Part shown: piece after piece, positions 44,984 through 56,175 of the stretch
Layout of the letters: each line of letters starts with the position of its first letter
How positions within the stretch are numbered: position 1 is the first letter of the stretch
Assembly (NCBI RefSeq): GCF_015840715.1
Contig: NZ_CP060397.1
Location: 3,430,686 to 3,494,685, forward strand
DNA length: 64,000 nucleotides
Direction: 5' to 3'
Origin: Synechococcus sp. CBW1004
Lineage (GTDB): Bacteria; Cyanobacteriota; Cyanobacteriia; PCC-6307; Cyanobiaceae
Made by a program: the position numbers and the translations under genes
The notes under the pieces: model-generated
Database searches by the model: none
Seen by the model: the letters and a program-made list of their open reading frames with translations, nothing else
What the model was told of the DNA's origin: nothing

Positions 44984-46036
44984 TCAGGTGGTGGCCGCTG
45001 CGTTGCTCAACGGCCGCCGCAGGCTCGCCGGATCGATCCCCTCCCGCAACGCCAGTACCAGCCCGGCGGCCTCGGCGTAGGAGCGGGCGTGCGTCGCCTC
45101 CAGGCCCAGGGCCTCGGCCGTGACCTCCAGCAGACAGGGGTTGTCCACCGCGATCAGCGGCACGCCGCGCTCCGCGCAGGCCAGCACCGCTGCCCCGCCC
45201 ATGGCGCCTGCGGGTGCCACCACGGCACCCAGGTCGCGGCCATGCAGCCATCCCGGACCTGGTGCATCCACGGCCCGCAGATCCGGGGCGCGGCTGAGAC
45301 CCACCAGCACGCACGGCAGGAAGGTATGGCCCAGCTCCTCGGCAGCCGCTCTCGGGTCGAGATCGGGGTCGAGGGGCGGCGGCTCCAGCGCCGGTGCATG
45401 GGCACAGGGGATGCCCAGGTGCTGCACCAGCAGGTGGCTGATCACCGCTTCGGCACCGGCGAGGGCATCAACGCCTGATCCACTCCGGTAGGCCGCCAGG
45501 GCCTCGCTGTCCGGGTCATCGGGGAAGCGGGCCACCACGGCGATGGCGGTGGCACCGGCCGCCACCAGCCGCTCACCGGCGCGCAGCAGGGCGTCGGGAC
45601 GGACGATCGTGCCCCAGCTGCTGCCGCTCTCGGCCAGCTGCAGGCTCACGCCCAGCGGCGCGTCGCTCTGCAGGATCGGCCCGATCCGCAGGCCCAGGCT
45701 GGCCCTGCAGGCATCGATCACCTGGCGGTGGCGCAGCAGCAGCTCTGGTTCGATCCCGGCATCGAACAGCACCCCGATGCGCTGGCTGGCGCGGGGGGCC
45801 AGGGCCAGCTGCCCGGCCGCGAAGCGATCGAGGGCCCAGCCTTCCACGTAGTGGATGCGCCGGTCGCTCCAGTAGAGGGAGGCTGCATTCATCACGTTGG
45901 GATGGGTGATCAGGCAGCCGCTGGCGCCTGCCAGCAAGCGCGCGGCCGGCAGCCCATCACCGGCATAACCGCCCAGCTCGCAGCCGATGCCGGTGGGGAT
46001 CACCAGCAGGGTGGGCAGGGAAGGTGTCTCTGCCAT
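44984..46036 (-). CDS. DUF3326 family protein
   Basis: A 350-residue protein of the DUF3326 family, conserved in cyanobacteria and plants and of unknown function. PTLLVIPTGIGCELGGYAGD, LITHPNVMNAASLYWSDRRI then HYVEGWALDRF and DLGAVVAPAGAMGGAAVLAC are typical. GCELGGYAGD and a Rossmann-like repeat suggest a metabolic or racemase-like fold, which is only an impression. The start overlaps the upstream small gene's stop (TAATG), so the two are cotranscribed. Confidence 0.85.
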   Translation of the reverse strand: MAETPSLPTLLVIPTGIGCELGGYAGDGLPAARLLAGASGCLITHPNVMNAASLYWSDRRIHYVEGWALDRFAAGQLALAPRASQRIGVLFDAGIEPELLLRHRQVIDACRASLGLRIGPILQSDAPLGVSLQLAESGSSWGTIVRPDALLRAGERLVAAGATAIAVVARFPDDPDSEALAAYRSGSGVDALAGAEAVISHLLVQHLGIPCAHAPALEPPPLDPDLDPRAAAEELGHTFLPCVLVGLSRAPDLRAVDAPGPGWLHGRDLGAVVAPAGAMGGAAVLACAERGVPLIAVDNPCLLEVTAEALGLEATHARSYAEAAGLVLALREGIDPASLRRPLSNAAATT

Positions 46037-46506
46037 TACTGCGCCTCGCTACCCGAAGCGTTTCCGTGTTCCTGCGGCCGGGGGGGCGCTGTGTTCGTGG
46101 CTGGATCGCCGGCAAGGCCTGCCGCTGCTGCCACGCGGTGCAGGCCGATGCCTTCGATCCGCAGCCCGTGATGTGGATCGATGCCGGTGATCGCCCAGCG
46201 CAGCGGCTCGGCGCCCGGATGCCCCAGCGTGTCGAGATGGCCGGCCATGGCCAGCTGCAGCTCGCTCAGGGAGGGGGGCGATCCAGGGGCGCCGGCGCGC
46301 GGAGAGGCACCTTCGCAGGGTTCCGGGTGATCCGGATCGGCCCCGCTCAGGCCTGCAGTACCCGCAGGTGGCTCCTGCGGGCCCGCATCACTGTCACGCT
46401 CGGACGCCATCCGGGTCTCGGTGGTGCAGGATCCGCCGTCAGTCCCCACCGGTCGGCTGCCGGGCTGGAGCCAGAAGGCAAAGGGAATCAGCCTCAGCGC
46501 CTGCAT
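46036..46506 (-). CDS. conserved cyanobacterial hypothetical protein
   Basis: A 156-residue protein from the ATG at 46506. The opening MQALRLIPFAFWLQPGSRPV and the second conserved part LQLAMAGHLDTLGHPGAEPL then RWAITGIDPHHGLRIEGIGL look folded; between them lies a Gly/Glu/Pro-rich linker and after them a Pro/Gln/Gly tail. No domain recognised. It overlaps DUF3326 by one base (TAATG) and follows the ferredoxin gene by about 50 bases, so ferredoxin, this gene and DUF3326 may form one minus-strand operon. Confidence 0.65.
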   Translation of the reverse strand: MQALRLIPFAFWLQPGSRPVGTDGGSCTTETRMASERDSDAGPQEPPAGTAGLSGADPDHPEPCEGASPRAGAPGSPPSLSELQLAMAGHLDTLGHPGAEPLRWAITGIDPHHGLRIEGIGLHRVAAAAGLAGDPATNTAPPRPQEHGNASGSEAQ

Positions 46507-46558
46507 CCCTGGAGGCAGAGCGCTGGTTGTTGGATCGGCGTGGCCGAGGGCCGCTCGT

Positions 46559-46912
46559 TCACTTCTGGTACTGGCCGAACTGGGCCTCGTACAGGGCATC
46601 CTCCTGGCCTGCCAGCACGTCAAGGTCGCTGCGGGGATAGGCGACACACAGCAGCGCGTAGCCCTGCTCCTGCAGCTCCGCCTTGACGCCCATGGCGTCG
46701 GGCTGATGCACCGTGCCGCTGCGCACCATGGCGGCGCAGGTGGTGCACACCCCCGAGCAGCAGGAGCTCGGCAGCATCACCCCGGCCGCCTCGGCGGCCG
46801 CCAGCACCGTCTGATCGGCGCGGCCGCCGAAGCTGTGTTCCACCCCGTTGATGGTGGCCTTGATCTGGAAGGTGGGCGCGTCGGACACCGGGTTGTCGTC
46901 TCTGGGGACCAT
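46559..46912 (-). CDS. [2Fe-2S] ferredoxin
   Basis: A 117-residue plant-type ferredoxin. The cluster ligands are SSCCSGVCTTCAAM (Cys-x4-Cys-x2-Cys) plus LLCVAYP for the fourth Cys. TVLAAAEAAGVMLP precedes them. The first 15 residues (MVPRDDNPVSDAP) are an added hydrophilic leader. It would carry electrons from photosystem I or similar donors, but cannot be told apart from other ferredoxins by motif alone. Divergent from OCP. Confidence 0.88.
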   Translation of the reverse strand: MVPRDDNPVSDAPTFQIKATINGVEHSFGGRADQTVLAAAEAAGVMLPSSCCSGVCTTCAAMVRSGTVHQPDAMGVKAELQEQGYALLCVAYPRSDLDVLAGQEDALYEAQFGQYQK

Positions 46913-47151
46913 CTTCCCTGACCGCGGGGTGAACGGCCTGCGGCGCCGGGGTCGGGAGCGCCCGTGGGGCACCGATCAAGGCGCGATCCGCCTCGCAGAG
47001 TGCTGCCCCCGGGCTTGCCGCTCGGCCGGCCATGCAGAGCCCGGATCCCGCGGCATCGCGGTGCCGCAGAGACGCAGCAACTCCGCTGCCCCGCCAGCGG
47101 AACGCTCGCCGCCTGTTAGAGTTTGTTACGAAAATCTTGACGTGTGCCCAG
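46913..47151. promoter_or_regulatory. divergent promoter region, ferredoxin / OCP
   Basis: A 239-base region between two divergent genes. The part nearest OCP (47115-47140, TTAGAGTTTGTTACGAAAAT) is a strikingly AT-rich block in otherwise GC-rich DNA, as expected for a promoter. No regulator site was recognised. Confidence 0.4.
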
Positions 47152-48108
47152 ATGTTCACTCTTGACAGGGCGACACGCATTTTTCCTGAGACCCGCTCGG
47201 CCGATGCGGTGCCCGCGTTGACGGCCCGCTTCCAGCTCCTGAGCGCCGAGGATCAGCTGGCGCTGATCTGGTTCGCCTACTTGGAGATGGGCAAGACCAT
47301 CACCATCGCCGCGCCGGGTGCCGCGCGCATGCAGTTCGCCGAGCCGGTGCTCACCCGCATCCGCGCCATGAACTTCGCGGAGCAGAGCCAGGTCATGTGT
47401 GATCTGGCCAATCACGCCAACACCGAGATCGGGCGCTGGTATGCCTCGTGGTCGGTGAACATCAAGCTTGGCTTCTGGTATCAGCTCGGGGTGTGGATGG
47501 AGCAGGGCATCGTCGCCCCCATTCCCGAGGGTTATCAGCTCTCAGCCAACGCAGCTGCCGTGCTCACCTCGCTGAAGGTGATCGACAAGGGCCAGCAGAT
47601 CACCGTGCTGCGTAATTTTGTCGTCGACATGGGTTATGACCCTGACAAGATCGACGCCTCCACGCGGGTGAGCGAGCCCGTGGTGGCCCCTACCGCTCCG
47701 GAGCAGCGGGCGAAGGTCTCAATCGAGGGCATCAGCAATGCCACGGTCGAGAGCTACATGAACCTGCTCAACGCCAACGACTTCGACAACCTGATCGATC
47801 TGTTTCTGCCCGACGGCGCCCTGCAGCCGCCGTTCCAGCGCCCGATCGTCGGTCGTGAGGCCGTGCTGCGCTTCTTCCGCGAAGACTGCCAGAACCTGGT
47901 GCTGATTCCGGAACGGGGCGTGAGTGAACCCTCCGACGGTGGTTTCACCCAGATCAAGGTCACCGGCAAGGTGCAGACGCCCTGGTTCGGAGCCGGCGTG
48001 GGCATGAATGTGGCCTGGCGTTTCCTGCTGGATCCGGAGCAGAAGATCTATTTCGTCGCCATTGATCTGCTGGCTTCTCCGGCCGATCTGCTCCAGTTCG
48101 CCCGTTGA
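47152..48108 (+). CDS. orange carotenoid protein
   Basis: A 318-residue photoactive quencher. The N-terminal carotenoid domain has SAEDQLALIWFAYLEMGKTI (W40 region) and WSVNIKLGFWYQLG (W109); the C-terminal NTF2-like domain has NLLNANDFDNLIDLF (Y202 just before) and KVQTPWFGAGVGMNVAWRFL (W289). These match the Tyr/Trp that hold the ketocarotenoid in Synechocystis OCP (Y201, W288). On strong blue-green light it binds the phycobilisome core and drains excess energy. The next gene makes the ketocarotenoid and the one after is its recovery factor. The symbol ocp is often used. Confidence 0.96.
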   Translation: MFTLDRATRIFPETRSADAVPALTARFQLLSAEDQLALIWFAYLEMGKTITIAAPGAARMQFAEPVLTRIRAMNFAEQSQVMCDLANHANTEIGRWYASWSVNIKLGFWYQLGVWMEQGIVAPIPEGYQLSANAAAVLTSLKVIDKGQQITVLRNFVVDMGYDPDKIDASTRVSEPVVAPTAPEQRAKVSIEGISNATVESYMNLLNANDFDNLIDLFLPDGALQPPFQRPIVGREAVLRFFREDCQNLVLIPERGVSEPSDGGFTQIKVTGKVQTPWFGAGVGMNVAWRFLLDPEQKIYFVAIDLLASPADLLQFAR

Positions 48109-48932
48109 GCGGATGCCGCACCCTGTCGGCACTGGAGCACACGCCACCCCCCGGTGAGCCTCGCTTCTTTCCGCAGGGTCTTCTCTGGGCGCTGGCGATC
48201 GTGACGGCCTGGGTCGTCAGCCTGCTCATGCTCCTGGTGCTGCCGCTTCAGGGGCCAGGGCTGCCGCCGCTGGCGTGGCTGCCGCTGATCCTGATCCGGA
48301 CCTTTCTGCAGACGGGCCTGTTCATCGTCGGGCACGACGCCATGCATGGCTCCCTGCTGCCCGCATCAACGCGCTGGAATGAGCGGATCGGGCGTCTGGT
48401 GCTCGCCCTCTATGCAGGACTGCCCTGGGAGCCCTCCTGCCGCAAGCACCACAACCATCACCAGGCTCCCGGCAGCCTCCTGGATCCGGATCATCAGGGC
48501 GCCCGGCCAGGGGGGCCGGTGCGCTGGTACGGGAGGTTCATGGCCTCCTATCTGAGCGTCAACCAGCTGGCCGGCCTGATCGGGGCCTGGCTGGTGGCGC
48601 TGCTGCTGCTGCGTCCGCTCACCCCCCATCCGCTGGCAGGCCTGCTGCTGGTCTGGATCCTGCCGCTGGTGCTCAGTTCCCTGCAGCTGTTTGTGGTCGG
48701 CACCTATCTGCCCCATCGGCAGGGGGAGGGCCGCAGCGTCGATCGCCACCGTGCGGCCAGCCTGCCGTGGCCGGAAACCCTCTCCTTACTGGCCTGTTAT
48801 CACTTCGGCTACCACTGGGAGCATCACCGCCATCCCCAGCTGCCCTGGTACAGCCTGCCGGCCGCACGACGGTTGATGACGGTTCCAGGCGGCGGGCCCT
48901 CTCCGCTCGCGCCGCTCGTGAGCCGCCGATAG
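48105..48932 (+). CDS. crtW: beta-carotene ketolase
   Basis: A 275-residue membrane enzyme that adds 4-keto groups to beta-carotene, giving echinenone and canthaxanthin, the OCP pigments. Three His clusters bind the di-iron centre: VGHDAMHGS, CRKHHNHHQAPGS and HWEHHRHPQLPW. Four hydrophobic helices are visible (GLLWALAIVTAWVVSLLMLL, WLPLILIRTFLQTGLFIV, LAGLIGAWLVALLLL, LLLVWILPLVLSSLQLFVVG). The start is a TTG that overlaps the OCP stop (TTGA), consistent with cotranslation; no ATG is in frame nearby. Confidence 0.9.
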   Translation: MSGCRTLSALEHTPPPGEPRFFPQGLLWALAIVTAWVVSLLMLLVLPLQGPGLPPLAWLPLILIRTFLQTGLFIVGHDAMHGSLLPASTRWNERIGRLVLALYAGLPWEPSCRKHHNHHQAPGSLLDPDHQGARPGGPVRWYGRFMASYLSVNQLAGLIGAWLVALLLLRPLTPHPLAGLLLVWILPLVLSSLQLFVVGTYLPHRQGEGRSVDRHRAASLPWPETLSLLACYHFGYHWEHHRHPQLPWYSLPAARRLMTVPGGGPSPLAPLVSRR

Positions 48933-48959
48933 CTTCGCCGCACGCCGATCGGTCAGGAC

Positions 48960-49289
48960 ATGATGGACGCGGAGCTGGCCGGCTGGACGGTCGAGGAGCA
49001 GGATCTCGCCCGCGCGGTCTTCGAGCGCGCCCACAGCCGAGAGGTGGATGTGCTGATCGACAGATTGCGCCGTCAGGTGTCGGCGCTCTCGAGCGCCGAG
49101 CAGATCTGGGAGCTGCATGACTTTCTCAGCCTGCAGCGCCATGCGATCGAGGGGCGGTTGGAGTTCCGCCTTGACGGGCTGCTGTTCGTCTTCGCCGGAT
49201 TCGTCCGGGACGGGCTGATCAGCCTGGAGGAACTGGAGGGTCTGTCCGGCGACAAACGGGCCAAGATCAGCGCCATGGCTCGCTTCTGA
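48960..49289 (+). CDS. fluorescence recovery protein
   Basis: A 109-residue all-helical dimer-forming protein that speeds return of activated OCP to the orange form. The whole sequence lines up with Synechocystis FRP: IWELHDFLSLQRHAIEG (W50, H53, D54, R60 in both when counted from the first ATG), FVFAGFVRDGLISLEELE and a KISAMARF C-terminus. Those residues form the OCP-binding site. Two ATGs in a row (48960, 48963); the first keeps the numbering. It closes the OCP-crtW-FRP cluster, about 28 bases after crtW. Symbol frp is used in the literature. Confidence 0.93.
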   Translation: MMDAELAGWTVEEQDLARAVFERAHSREVDVLIDRLRRQVSALSSAEQIWELHDFLSLQRHAIEGRLEFRLDGLLFVFAGFVRDGLISLEELEGLSGDKRAKISAMARF

Positions 49290-49317
49290 ACGTCCTCCGG
49301 GAACCCTCCAGGGCCCA

Positions 49318-50091
49318 TCACCCCAGTGCCTGCCAATCGGATGGGTGGGGCGCCAGGTATTCCGGGGGTGTCCCTGCTTCCGACGCCGGCGCGGTCAGTA
49401 CCAGATCGAGGCTGATCGAGAGGCGGTTGTCGTCGGGATCCTCGTTCTCCAGCACGGCGTGATCGACGCTGGAGGGGAACAACACCAGCCGGCCCGCCTG
49501 CGGGGCGACATCGAACCAGGGGGCGTTCCAGCGGGCGGCGGTGGCGGCGTCCGGGCGGATCGGCCCGTCATGGCCCACCGCCAGGCCCGGCACCAGCTCG
49601 TTGGGCTGGTGCGGCGGGAAGAAACGCAGGCAACCACTGCGGCCGCTGCCGTCGCCGTTGAGGTAGATCACGGCGCTCAGGTGGGCGTTGGGATGGTGGT
49701 GGCGGCCCACCACCTGGCCGAACGCGCTCACCACCGGCCAGCAACGCTGGATGTGCAGGGCGACCCGGGATCGATCGAAGCCCAGTCCCTCCAGGTAGGC
49801 ATGGGCATGACTGCTCACGGCTGTGAGCAGCGGCGCGAAGACGGGGTGCCGGTGCAGCTGCCAGACACCGTTGAGATCGCCGGTCCAGGCGCAGCCGGGA
49901 TCGGGATTCGAGGCCGCTCCATCCTGCAGCTCGCCGATCGCCTGCATCTGCAGCGCCGTGTCGAGCGGGTCGCATGGCAGTTGCACCAGGCCCAGCGCCA
50001 GCGGGAACAGGGGCTGGAGTTGAAGGGCGCCCCCGGGCAGTGGGAGCGGCGGCGGCGTGGGCATCGGTGGCGGCAGCAGCGCCTGCAGCAT
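49318..50091 (-). CDS. putative 2OG-Fe(II) oxygenase (TIGR02466-like)
   Basis: A 257-residue protein. VVGRHHHPNAHLSAVIYLNG includes the HxxxxH-type iron ligand region, followed by GRLVLFPSSVDHAVLENEDP (distal His) and RLSISLDLVL. This arrangement fits the TIGR02466 group of putative 2OG oxygenases in cyanobacteria. The first 40 residues are Pro-rich and may be disordered. Substrate unknown. Convergent with FRP, 28 bases between stops. Confidence 0.75.
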   Translation of the reverse strand: MLQALLPPPMPTPPPLPLPGGALQLQPLFPLALGLVQLPCDPLDTALQMQAIGELQDGAASNPDPGCAWTGDLNGVWQLHRHPVFAPLLTAVSSHAHAYLEGLGFDRSRVALHIQRCWPVVSAFGQVVGRHHHPNAHLSAVIYLNGDGSGRSGCLRFFPPHQPNELVPGLAVGHDGPIRPDAATAARWNAPWFDVAPQAGRLVLFPSSVDHAVLENEDPDDNRLSISLDLVLTAPASEAGTPPEYLAPHPSDWQALG

Positions 50092-50146
50092 TGCGCACGG
50101 CAGGGTCGTCGCCTAGCCAACAGAACGGAAACCGCGCCTGCCCAAC

Positions 50147-50177
50147 AAAAAACTGCTCCCCCCGGAGGGAGGAGCAG
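50147..50177 (-). terminator. terminator of the ATP synthase operon
   Basis: On the minus strand CTGCTCCTCCCTCC pairs with GGGGGGAGCAG, followed by TTTTTTG. It lies about 47 bases after atpG and before the oxygenase start. Confidence 0.88.
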
Positions 50178-50223
50178 CTGAGCAGGACCTGGAACCCAGA
50201 CGAGCCGGTTCGCAGGGGCAGAA

Positions 50224-51174
50224 TCACATCGCGGAGGCGCCACCCACCACTTCCAGGATTTCCTGGGTGATGGCCGCCTGGCGGGCTTTGTTGTAATCGA
50301 GCGTCAGCGTCTTGGCGAGTGCCTTGGCGTTGTCGCTGGCGTTGTTCATGGCCGTCATCCGGCTCGCCAGTTCACTGGCGGCGGCTTCCTGGAGGGAGCG
50401 CAGCAGCTGGTTGGACAGATACAGGGGCAGGAGGGCATTGAGCAACTGCTCCGGGTTCTGCTCGAACACGAAATCGGACTGCAGCGGTGCCTGGCTGCTC
50501 TCCACCTTGCCCACTTCGACGCCAAGGCGGCCGTCGCGGGTGATCAGGCGGAAGATCTCATCGTCCTCCACGGCGATGCCCTGGGGATCGAGGGGAAGCA
50601 GGGTCTGCACCACGGGTTGAGAGCTCACCAGGTTGATGAACTTGGTGTAGATGATCTCGACCCGATCGGTGCTGCCGGAGAGGAATTCAGCCAGCACCTC
50701 ATTGGCGATCTGGTTGGCTTCCGCGGCTGTGGGCACCTGCTCGAGGCCGGTGAAGGTGGCCCGGATCTTGTACTGGGAGGCGCGGTTCTGGAAATAGGTG
50801 ATGGCCTTGCGGCCCATCAGCACCAGATCCACCTCATAGCCCTGACCCTTGAGTTCAGCGAAACGCTGCTCGGTGCGCTTGATGATGTTGGCGTTGTAGC
50901 CGCCACACAGACCCCGATCACCGGTGACCGCCAGCAGGGTGATGGTCTGCACCTCACGCTGATCGAGCAGCGGGGCGTCGGCGATCTCGAAACGCATGCG
51001 GGTCTGCAGGTTCTGCAGCACCCGCGCCAGCCTGTCGGCAAAGGGGCGGCTGCGGAGAACCTGTTCCTGGGCCCGCCGCACCTTGGCGGCGGCCACCAGA
51101 CGCATGGCCTCGGTGATCTTGCGGGTGTTCTTGACCGAACTGATCCGGTCGCGGATCTCCTTGAGATTGGCCAT
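50224..51174 (-). CDS. atpG: ATP synthase F1 subunit gamma
   Basis: A 316-residue central stalk subunit that rotates inside the alpha-beta hexamer. [20 protein letters not shown] then [15 protein letters not shown] opens, [20 protein letters not shown] is the central conserved segment, and [20 protein letters not shown] then VGGASAM closes. The phototroph-specific insertion is indicated by the length. Last gene of the operon, 12 bases after atpA, with a terminator following. Confidence 0.95.
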   Translation of the reverse strand: MANLKEIRDRISSVKNTRKITEAMRLVAAAKVRRAQEQVLRSRPFADRLARVLQNLQTRMRFEIADAPLLDQREVQTITLLAVTGDRGLCGGYNANIIKRTEQRFAELKGQGYEVDLVLMGRKAITYFQNRASQYKIRATFTGLEQVPTAAEANQIANEVLAEFLSGSTDRVEIIYTKFINLVSSQPVVQTLLPLDPQGIAVEDDEIFRLITRDGRLGVEVGKVESSQAPLQSDFVFEQNPEQLLNALLPLYLSNQLLRSLQEAAASELASRMTAMNNASDNAKALAKTLTLDYNKARQAAITQEILEVVGGASAM

Positions 51175-51186
51175 TTAGGGTTGACC

Positions 51187-52791
<1,605 letters not shown>

Positions 52792-53340
52792 CTAGCTGAC
52801 CCTGGCCAGCTCGAGACCCAGGCGTCGGACCTGGCCGGCCAGGCTGGCGTCGATCACCTTGGAGCCGACGCTGAGCACGAAACCACCGATCAGGGCAGGA
52901 TCCACCTTCTGCTGGATCTCCACCTTGCGGGTGCCGGCCACGACGCGGGCCTTCTCGCCGATCTGGCTCTGCTGCTCTTCGCTGAGCGGCACGGCGGACG
53001 TGACGGTGGCCAGCGCGATGTCGTTCTGATCGCGGTAGAGCTCCAGCACGCGGTTGAGCACGTCATCCAGCAGCGAAATCCGCTGGCGGTCAGCCAGCAG
53101 ACGCAGCAGATTCAGGAGGCTGGGGGCGAGTTCGGAGCCGAACAGCCGTTCGAGCGCGGCTTTCTTGCCTTCGACCTCGAGCACCGGCGAGGACATGGCA
53201 TGCCTGAGTTCAGGCGAGCTCTCCCACAGGTGGAGCAGCGAGCGCACCTGCTCGATGACCTGCTCGGTTTCGCCACGGCTCTCGGTGACCTGCAGGAAGG
53301 CCTCGGCCCAGGGAGAGGTGATGGTGTTGAGGAGCGGCAT
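52792..53340 (-). CDS. atpH: ATP synthase F1 subunit delta
   Basis: A 182-residue peripheral-stalk subunit that joins the F1 head to the b/b' dimer. AEAFLQVTESRGETEQVIEQ, ALERLFGSELAPSLLNLLRL and the C-terminal VDPALIGGFVLSVGSKVIDA then SLAGQVRRLGLELARVS are typical of OSCP/delta. Its start overlaps the atpF stop (53340). Confidence 0.93.
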   Translation of the reverse strand: MPLLNTITSPWAEAFLQVTESRGETEQVIEQVRSLLHLWESSPELRHAMSSPVLEVEGKKAALERLFGSELAPSLLNLLRLLADRQRISLLDDVLNRVLELYRDQNDIALATVTSAVPLSEEQQSQIGEKARVVAGTRKVEIQQKVDPALIGGFVLSVGSKVIDASLAGQVRRLGLELARVS

Positions 53341-53870
53341 CAGGCATTCCCCAGGGATTGGATGGACTGGTCGATGAGACGGGTCTGCGCCTCATCATTG
53401 AGGCGGCCCGGCAGGGTGGCGAGCGCTTTCTCGATGGCCAGGCGGGCGGCCTCGCGGCGCAGCTGGGCGGTGACGCGGGCGGCCTCGGAATCGAGATCGG
53501 AAGCAGAGGCCTGCTTGATGCGGGCCATTTCCTCAACCGTGCGCTTCTCGCTCTCGAGACGGATGGCCTGGGCGCGTGCCTGACCGTCGGCGCGGATCCG
53601 CTCGGCCCGGGCCTGGGAGTCGGCCAGGCCGTTCTGCACCTCGGCGAGGGCGGCGGCAGCGGCGGCGAGCCGATCTTCAGCGTCCTTGAGGTCGGCCAGG
53701 ATCGCGGCCCGGCGACGTTCGAGGATCCCGCCAAGGAAACCGCGCAGGAACCACACAAGACCGGCGATCACGATCGCCAGGTTGATGATGTTGGTCTCGA
53801 ACGGGTTGAAATTCAGACCGAAACCGCCGTGGGAGCCCAGCAGCGGGACCAGGGGAGACAGGGGGACCAT
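53340..53870 (-). CDS. atpF: ATP synthase F0 subunit b
   Basis: A 176-residue subunit. A single N-terminal membrane helix (FETNIINLAIVIAGLVWFLR then GFLGGILERRRAAI) is followed by a long charged coiled coil (LAAAAAALAEVQNGLADSQA onward) with many Arg, Glu and Ala. It dimerises with b' to form the stator. The start lies two bases after the b' stop. Confidence 0.95.
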   Translation of the reverse strand: MVPLSPLVPLLGSHGGFGLNFNPFETNIINLAIVIAGLVWFLRGFLGGILERRRAAILADLKDAEDRLAAAAAALAEVQNGLADSQARAERIRADGQARAQAIRLESEKRTVEEMARIKQASASDLDSEAARVTAQLRREAARLAIEKALATLPGRLNDEAQTRLIDQSIQSLGNA

Positions 53871-53872
53871 GG

Positions 53873-54343
53873 TCAGGATGCGGAGAGGAGACGGTCGACG
53901 ATCTGGGTGGCGAGCTGACTGGCATCGCCACTCAGCTGTTGCAGAGCGGTTGTGCGCTGACTGTCGATTTCGCGACGGGCCTGCTCACGGCTGGCGTTCG
54001 ACTCGGCGGTGGCCACCGCCAGAGCCTCGCGGTACAGGCGGTCGGATTCCTGTTCGGCCTCGAGGATCAGCTTCTGGGAGAGCTGGCGCGCTTCCTTGAG
54101 CTGCTCCTTGAGTTCAGCTTCGAGCCTCTCGGCCTGGGCCAGCTTCTGCTTGGCTTCGGCCCGGCTGGTGGCGATGTAGCCCTCACGGTCCTCGACGGCT
54201 TTGCCGACGGGGCGGAAGAACAGGGAATTGAGGATGAAGGTGAGGATCACCACCTGCAGCGCCATCAGAGGCAGGGTGGCGTCGAGGTCGAAGAGACCTC
54301 CCTCCTTTGCGCCTGCTTCGGCAAGCAGTAGCCAGCTGGTCAT
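53873..54343 (-). CDS. atpG': ATP synthase F0 subunit b' (second b-type)
   Basis: A 156-residue subunit found in phototrophs. The membrane helix is [20 protein letters not shown], followed by [20 protein letters not shown] and a coiled coil rich in Glu, Ala and Gln. It pairs with b as the heterodimeric peripheral stalk. It comes after atpE across a 249-base gap that holds no gene, only a small hairpin (CTCGTG/CACGAG near 54483-54498). Confidence 0.93.
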   Translation of the reverse strand: MTSWLLLAEAGAKEGGLFDLDATLPLMALQVVILTFILNSLFFRPVGKAVEDREGYIATSRAEAKQKLAQAERLEAELKEQLKEARQLSQKLILEAEQESDRLYREALAVATAESNASREQARREIDSQRTTALQQLSGDASQLATQIVDRLLSAS

Positions 54344-54592
54344 GGGACGGGATGGCGGGCGGGTGGTGCTGGAAGGAAAGGCAGAAAGGCTGGAGCGACG
54401 GCAATCGCTCTGCGATCAGCGCAGGCTGATCGGCTGGTTGGATCGTTGGCGAAGCTTTGGCTGGAAAGCTCACCCGGCGCGTCTCGTGGTCACGAGTTCA
54501 CCGAGGCGGAGTTCAGCAGCTTCCGGTCACTGGCTGGGGCAGACCCGGCCCCCGACAGGGGACCGGATCCTCTCCAGTGGACGACGACAGCC

Positions 54593-54925
<333 letters not shown>

Positions 54926-55003
54926 TCAGGAATGGGCCCGGACTGGTCCGGACCTGCGCGCGACTGAGTTTGCCAGAGAGGGTGACCTCCCCGGCGACAG
55001 ACA

Positions 55004-55732
55004 TCAGTGGTGTTCTTCGTGCACCGCTTCGCCGATGTAGTAAGCGGCAAGGGTGGCGAAGATCAGGGCCTGAATAGCGCTGGTGAACAGTCCCAGGAAC
55101 ATGGCCGGAAGGGGCACGATCAGGGGAACCAGGAACGCCAGCACAGCAACCACCAGTTCGTCAGCGAGGATGTTGCCGAACAGACGGAAGGACAGTGACA
55201 GAGGCTTCGTGAAGTCCTCGACGATCTTGAATGGCAGCATGATCGGAGTCGGCTCCACGTAGTACTCGAAGTAACGGAAGCCTTTCCGGCTCAGGCCGGC
55301 ATAGAAGTAAGCCAGAGACACCAGCAGCGCCAGGGCGATGGTGGTGTTGATGTCGGCTGTGGGAGCGCCCAGCTCACCACTGGGGAGATGGATGATCTTC
55401 CAGGGAATCAGGGCGCCGCCCCAGTTGCTGACGAAGATGAACAGGAACAGAGTGCCGATGAAAGGCAGCCAGTCGCGATAAGCCTTTTCGCCGATCTGCT
55501 CACGGGCGAGATCGCGCACGTAATCCCAGAGAAACTCCAGCAGGTTCTGCACGCCGGAGGGATCACGCTCCATCTTGCGAGTGCCGACGATGACCACCGC
55601 CAGCAAGGCACCGATGACGACCCAGGAGCTCAGGAAGACCTGGCCATGAATCTTGAGATTGCCGAGCTGCCAGTAGAGGTGCTGGCCGACTTCGAGCTCG
55701 GCGAAGGGGAGGGAGAGGGGCAACGGAACCAT
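55004..55732 (-). CDS. atpB: ATP synthase F0 subunit a
   Basis: A 242-residue subunit with five or six membrane helices. [60 protein letters not shown] (essential Arg in SFRLFGN) and [20 protein letters not shown] are characteristic. It forms the half-channels that pass protons to the c ring. 162 bases before atpE. Confidence 0.96.
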   Translation of the reverse strand: MVPLPLSLPFAELEVGQHLYWQLGNLKIHGQVFLSSWVVIGALLAVVIVGTRKMERDPSGVQNLLEFLWDYVRDLAREQIGEKAYRDWLPFIGTLFLFIFVSNWGGALIPWKIIHLPSGELGAPTADINTTIALALLVSLAYFYAGLSRKGFRYFEYYVEPTPIMLPFKIVEDFTKPLSLSFRLFGNILADELVVAVLAFLVPLIVPLPAMFLGLFTSAIQALIFATLAAYYIGEAVHEEHH

Positions 55733-55809
55733 CGCGTTGAGTGTCCTGGGTGGATCCTGAGGAAACGGGCTGGGCCGGAGGCCCGATCAGGGAGGAACTC
55801 CCTCGATGC

Positions 55810-56175
55810 TCAGCGATCCAGGTAGGCCTGAACCAGCAGAGCGGGTTTGTAGAGCAGGAAGCCCACGAGGGCGGGAACAAGCTCGAGGCCGGGGATCCGG
55901 GCACTGGCGAGAACCAGCACAACCGGAACCAGAAGCTGGATCTTGCCGACCGAGCGTCGATCACCGCCGAGGCGGGCCACGCTGCGGGCCAGAAGCACCA
56001 GGTACAGAAGTCCTGCCACGGCTCCCACCAGCAGGCTGAGAGCCGCCGGGAGGTCGAACAGTAACCAGCAGACCGGTACGGCAGTCAGACTCGCCAGGAG
56101 GGTGGAGACAAGCAGCCGGCGCCGGAGGCGCTGGAAATGCTCCATTCCGTTGGAGAGATCTTCCGTGCTGCCCAT
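55810..56175 (-). CDS. atp1: ATP synthase operon gene 1 (UncI/Atp1-like)
   Basis: About 121 residues from the ATG at 56175, which has a GAAGG ribosome site four bases upstream. Four hydrophobic helices: VSTLLASLTAVPVCWLLF, LPAALSLLVGAVAGLLYLVL, IQLLVPVVLVLASARIPGLE and VPALVGFLLYKPALL. It is the usual first gene of cyanobacterial atp operons and is thought to help place the c ring or carry magnesium. The frame stays open upstream to 56409 (Asp/Ser/Glu-rich, unlike the family), so a longer form cannot be ruled out. Confidence 0.8.
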   Translation of the reverse strand: MGSTEDLSNGMEHFQRLRRRLLVSTLLASLTAVPVCWLLFDLPAALSLLVGAVAGLLYLVLLARSVARLGGDRRSVGKIQLLVPVVLVLASARIPGLELVPALVGFLLYKPALLVQAYLDR

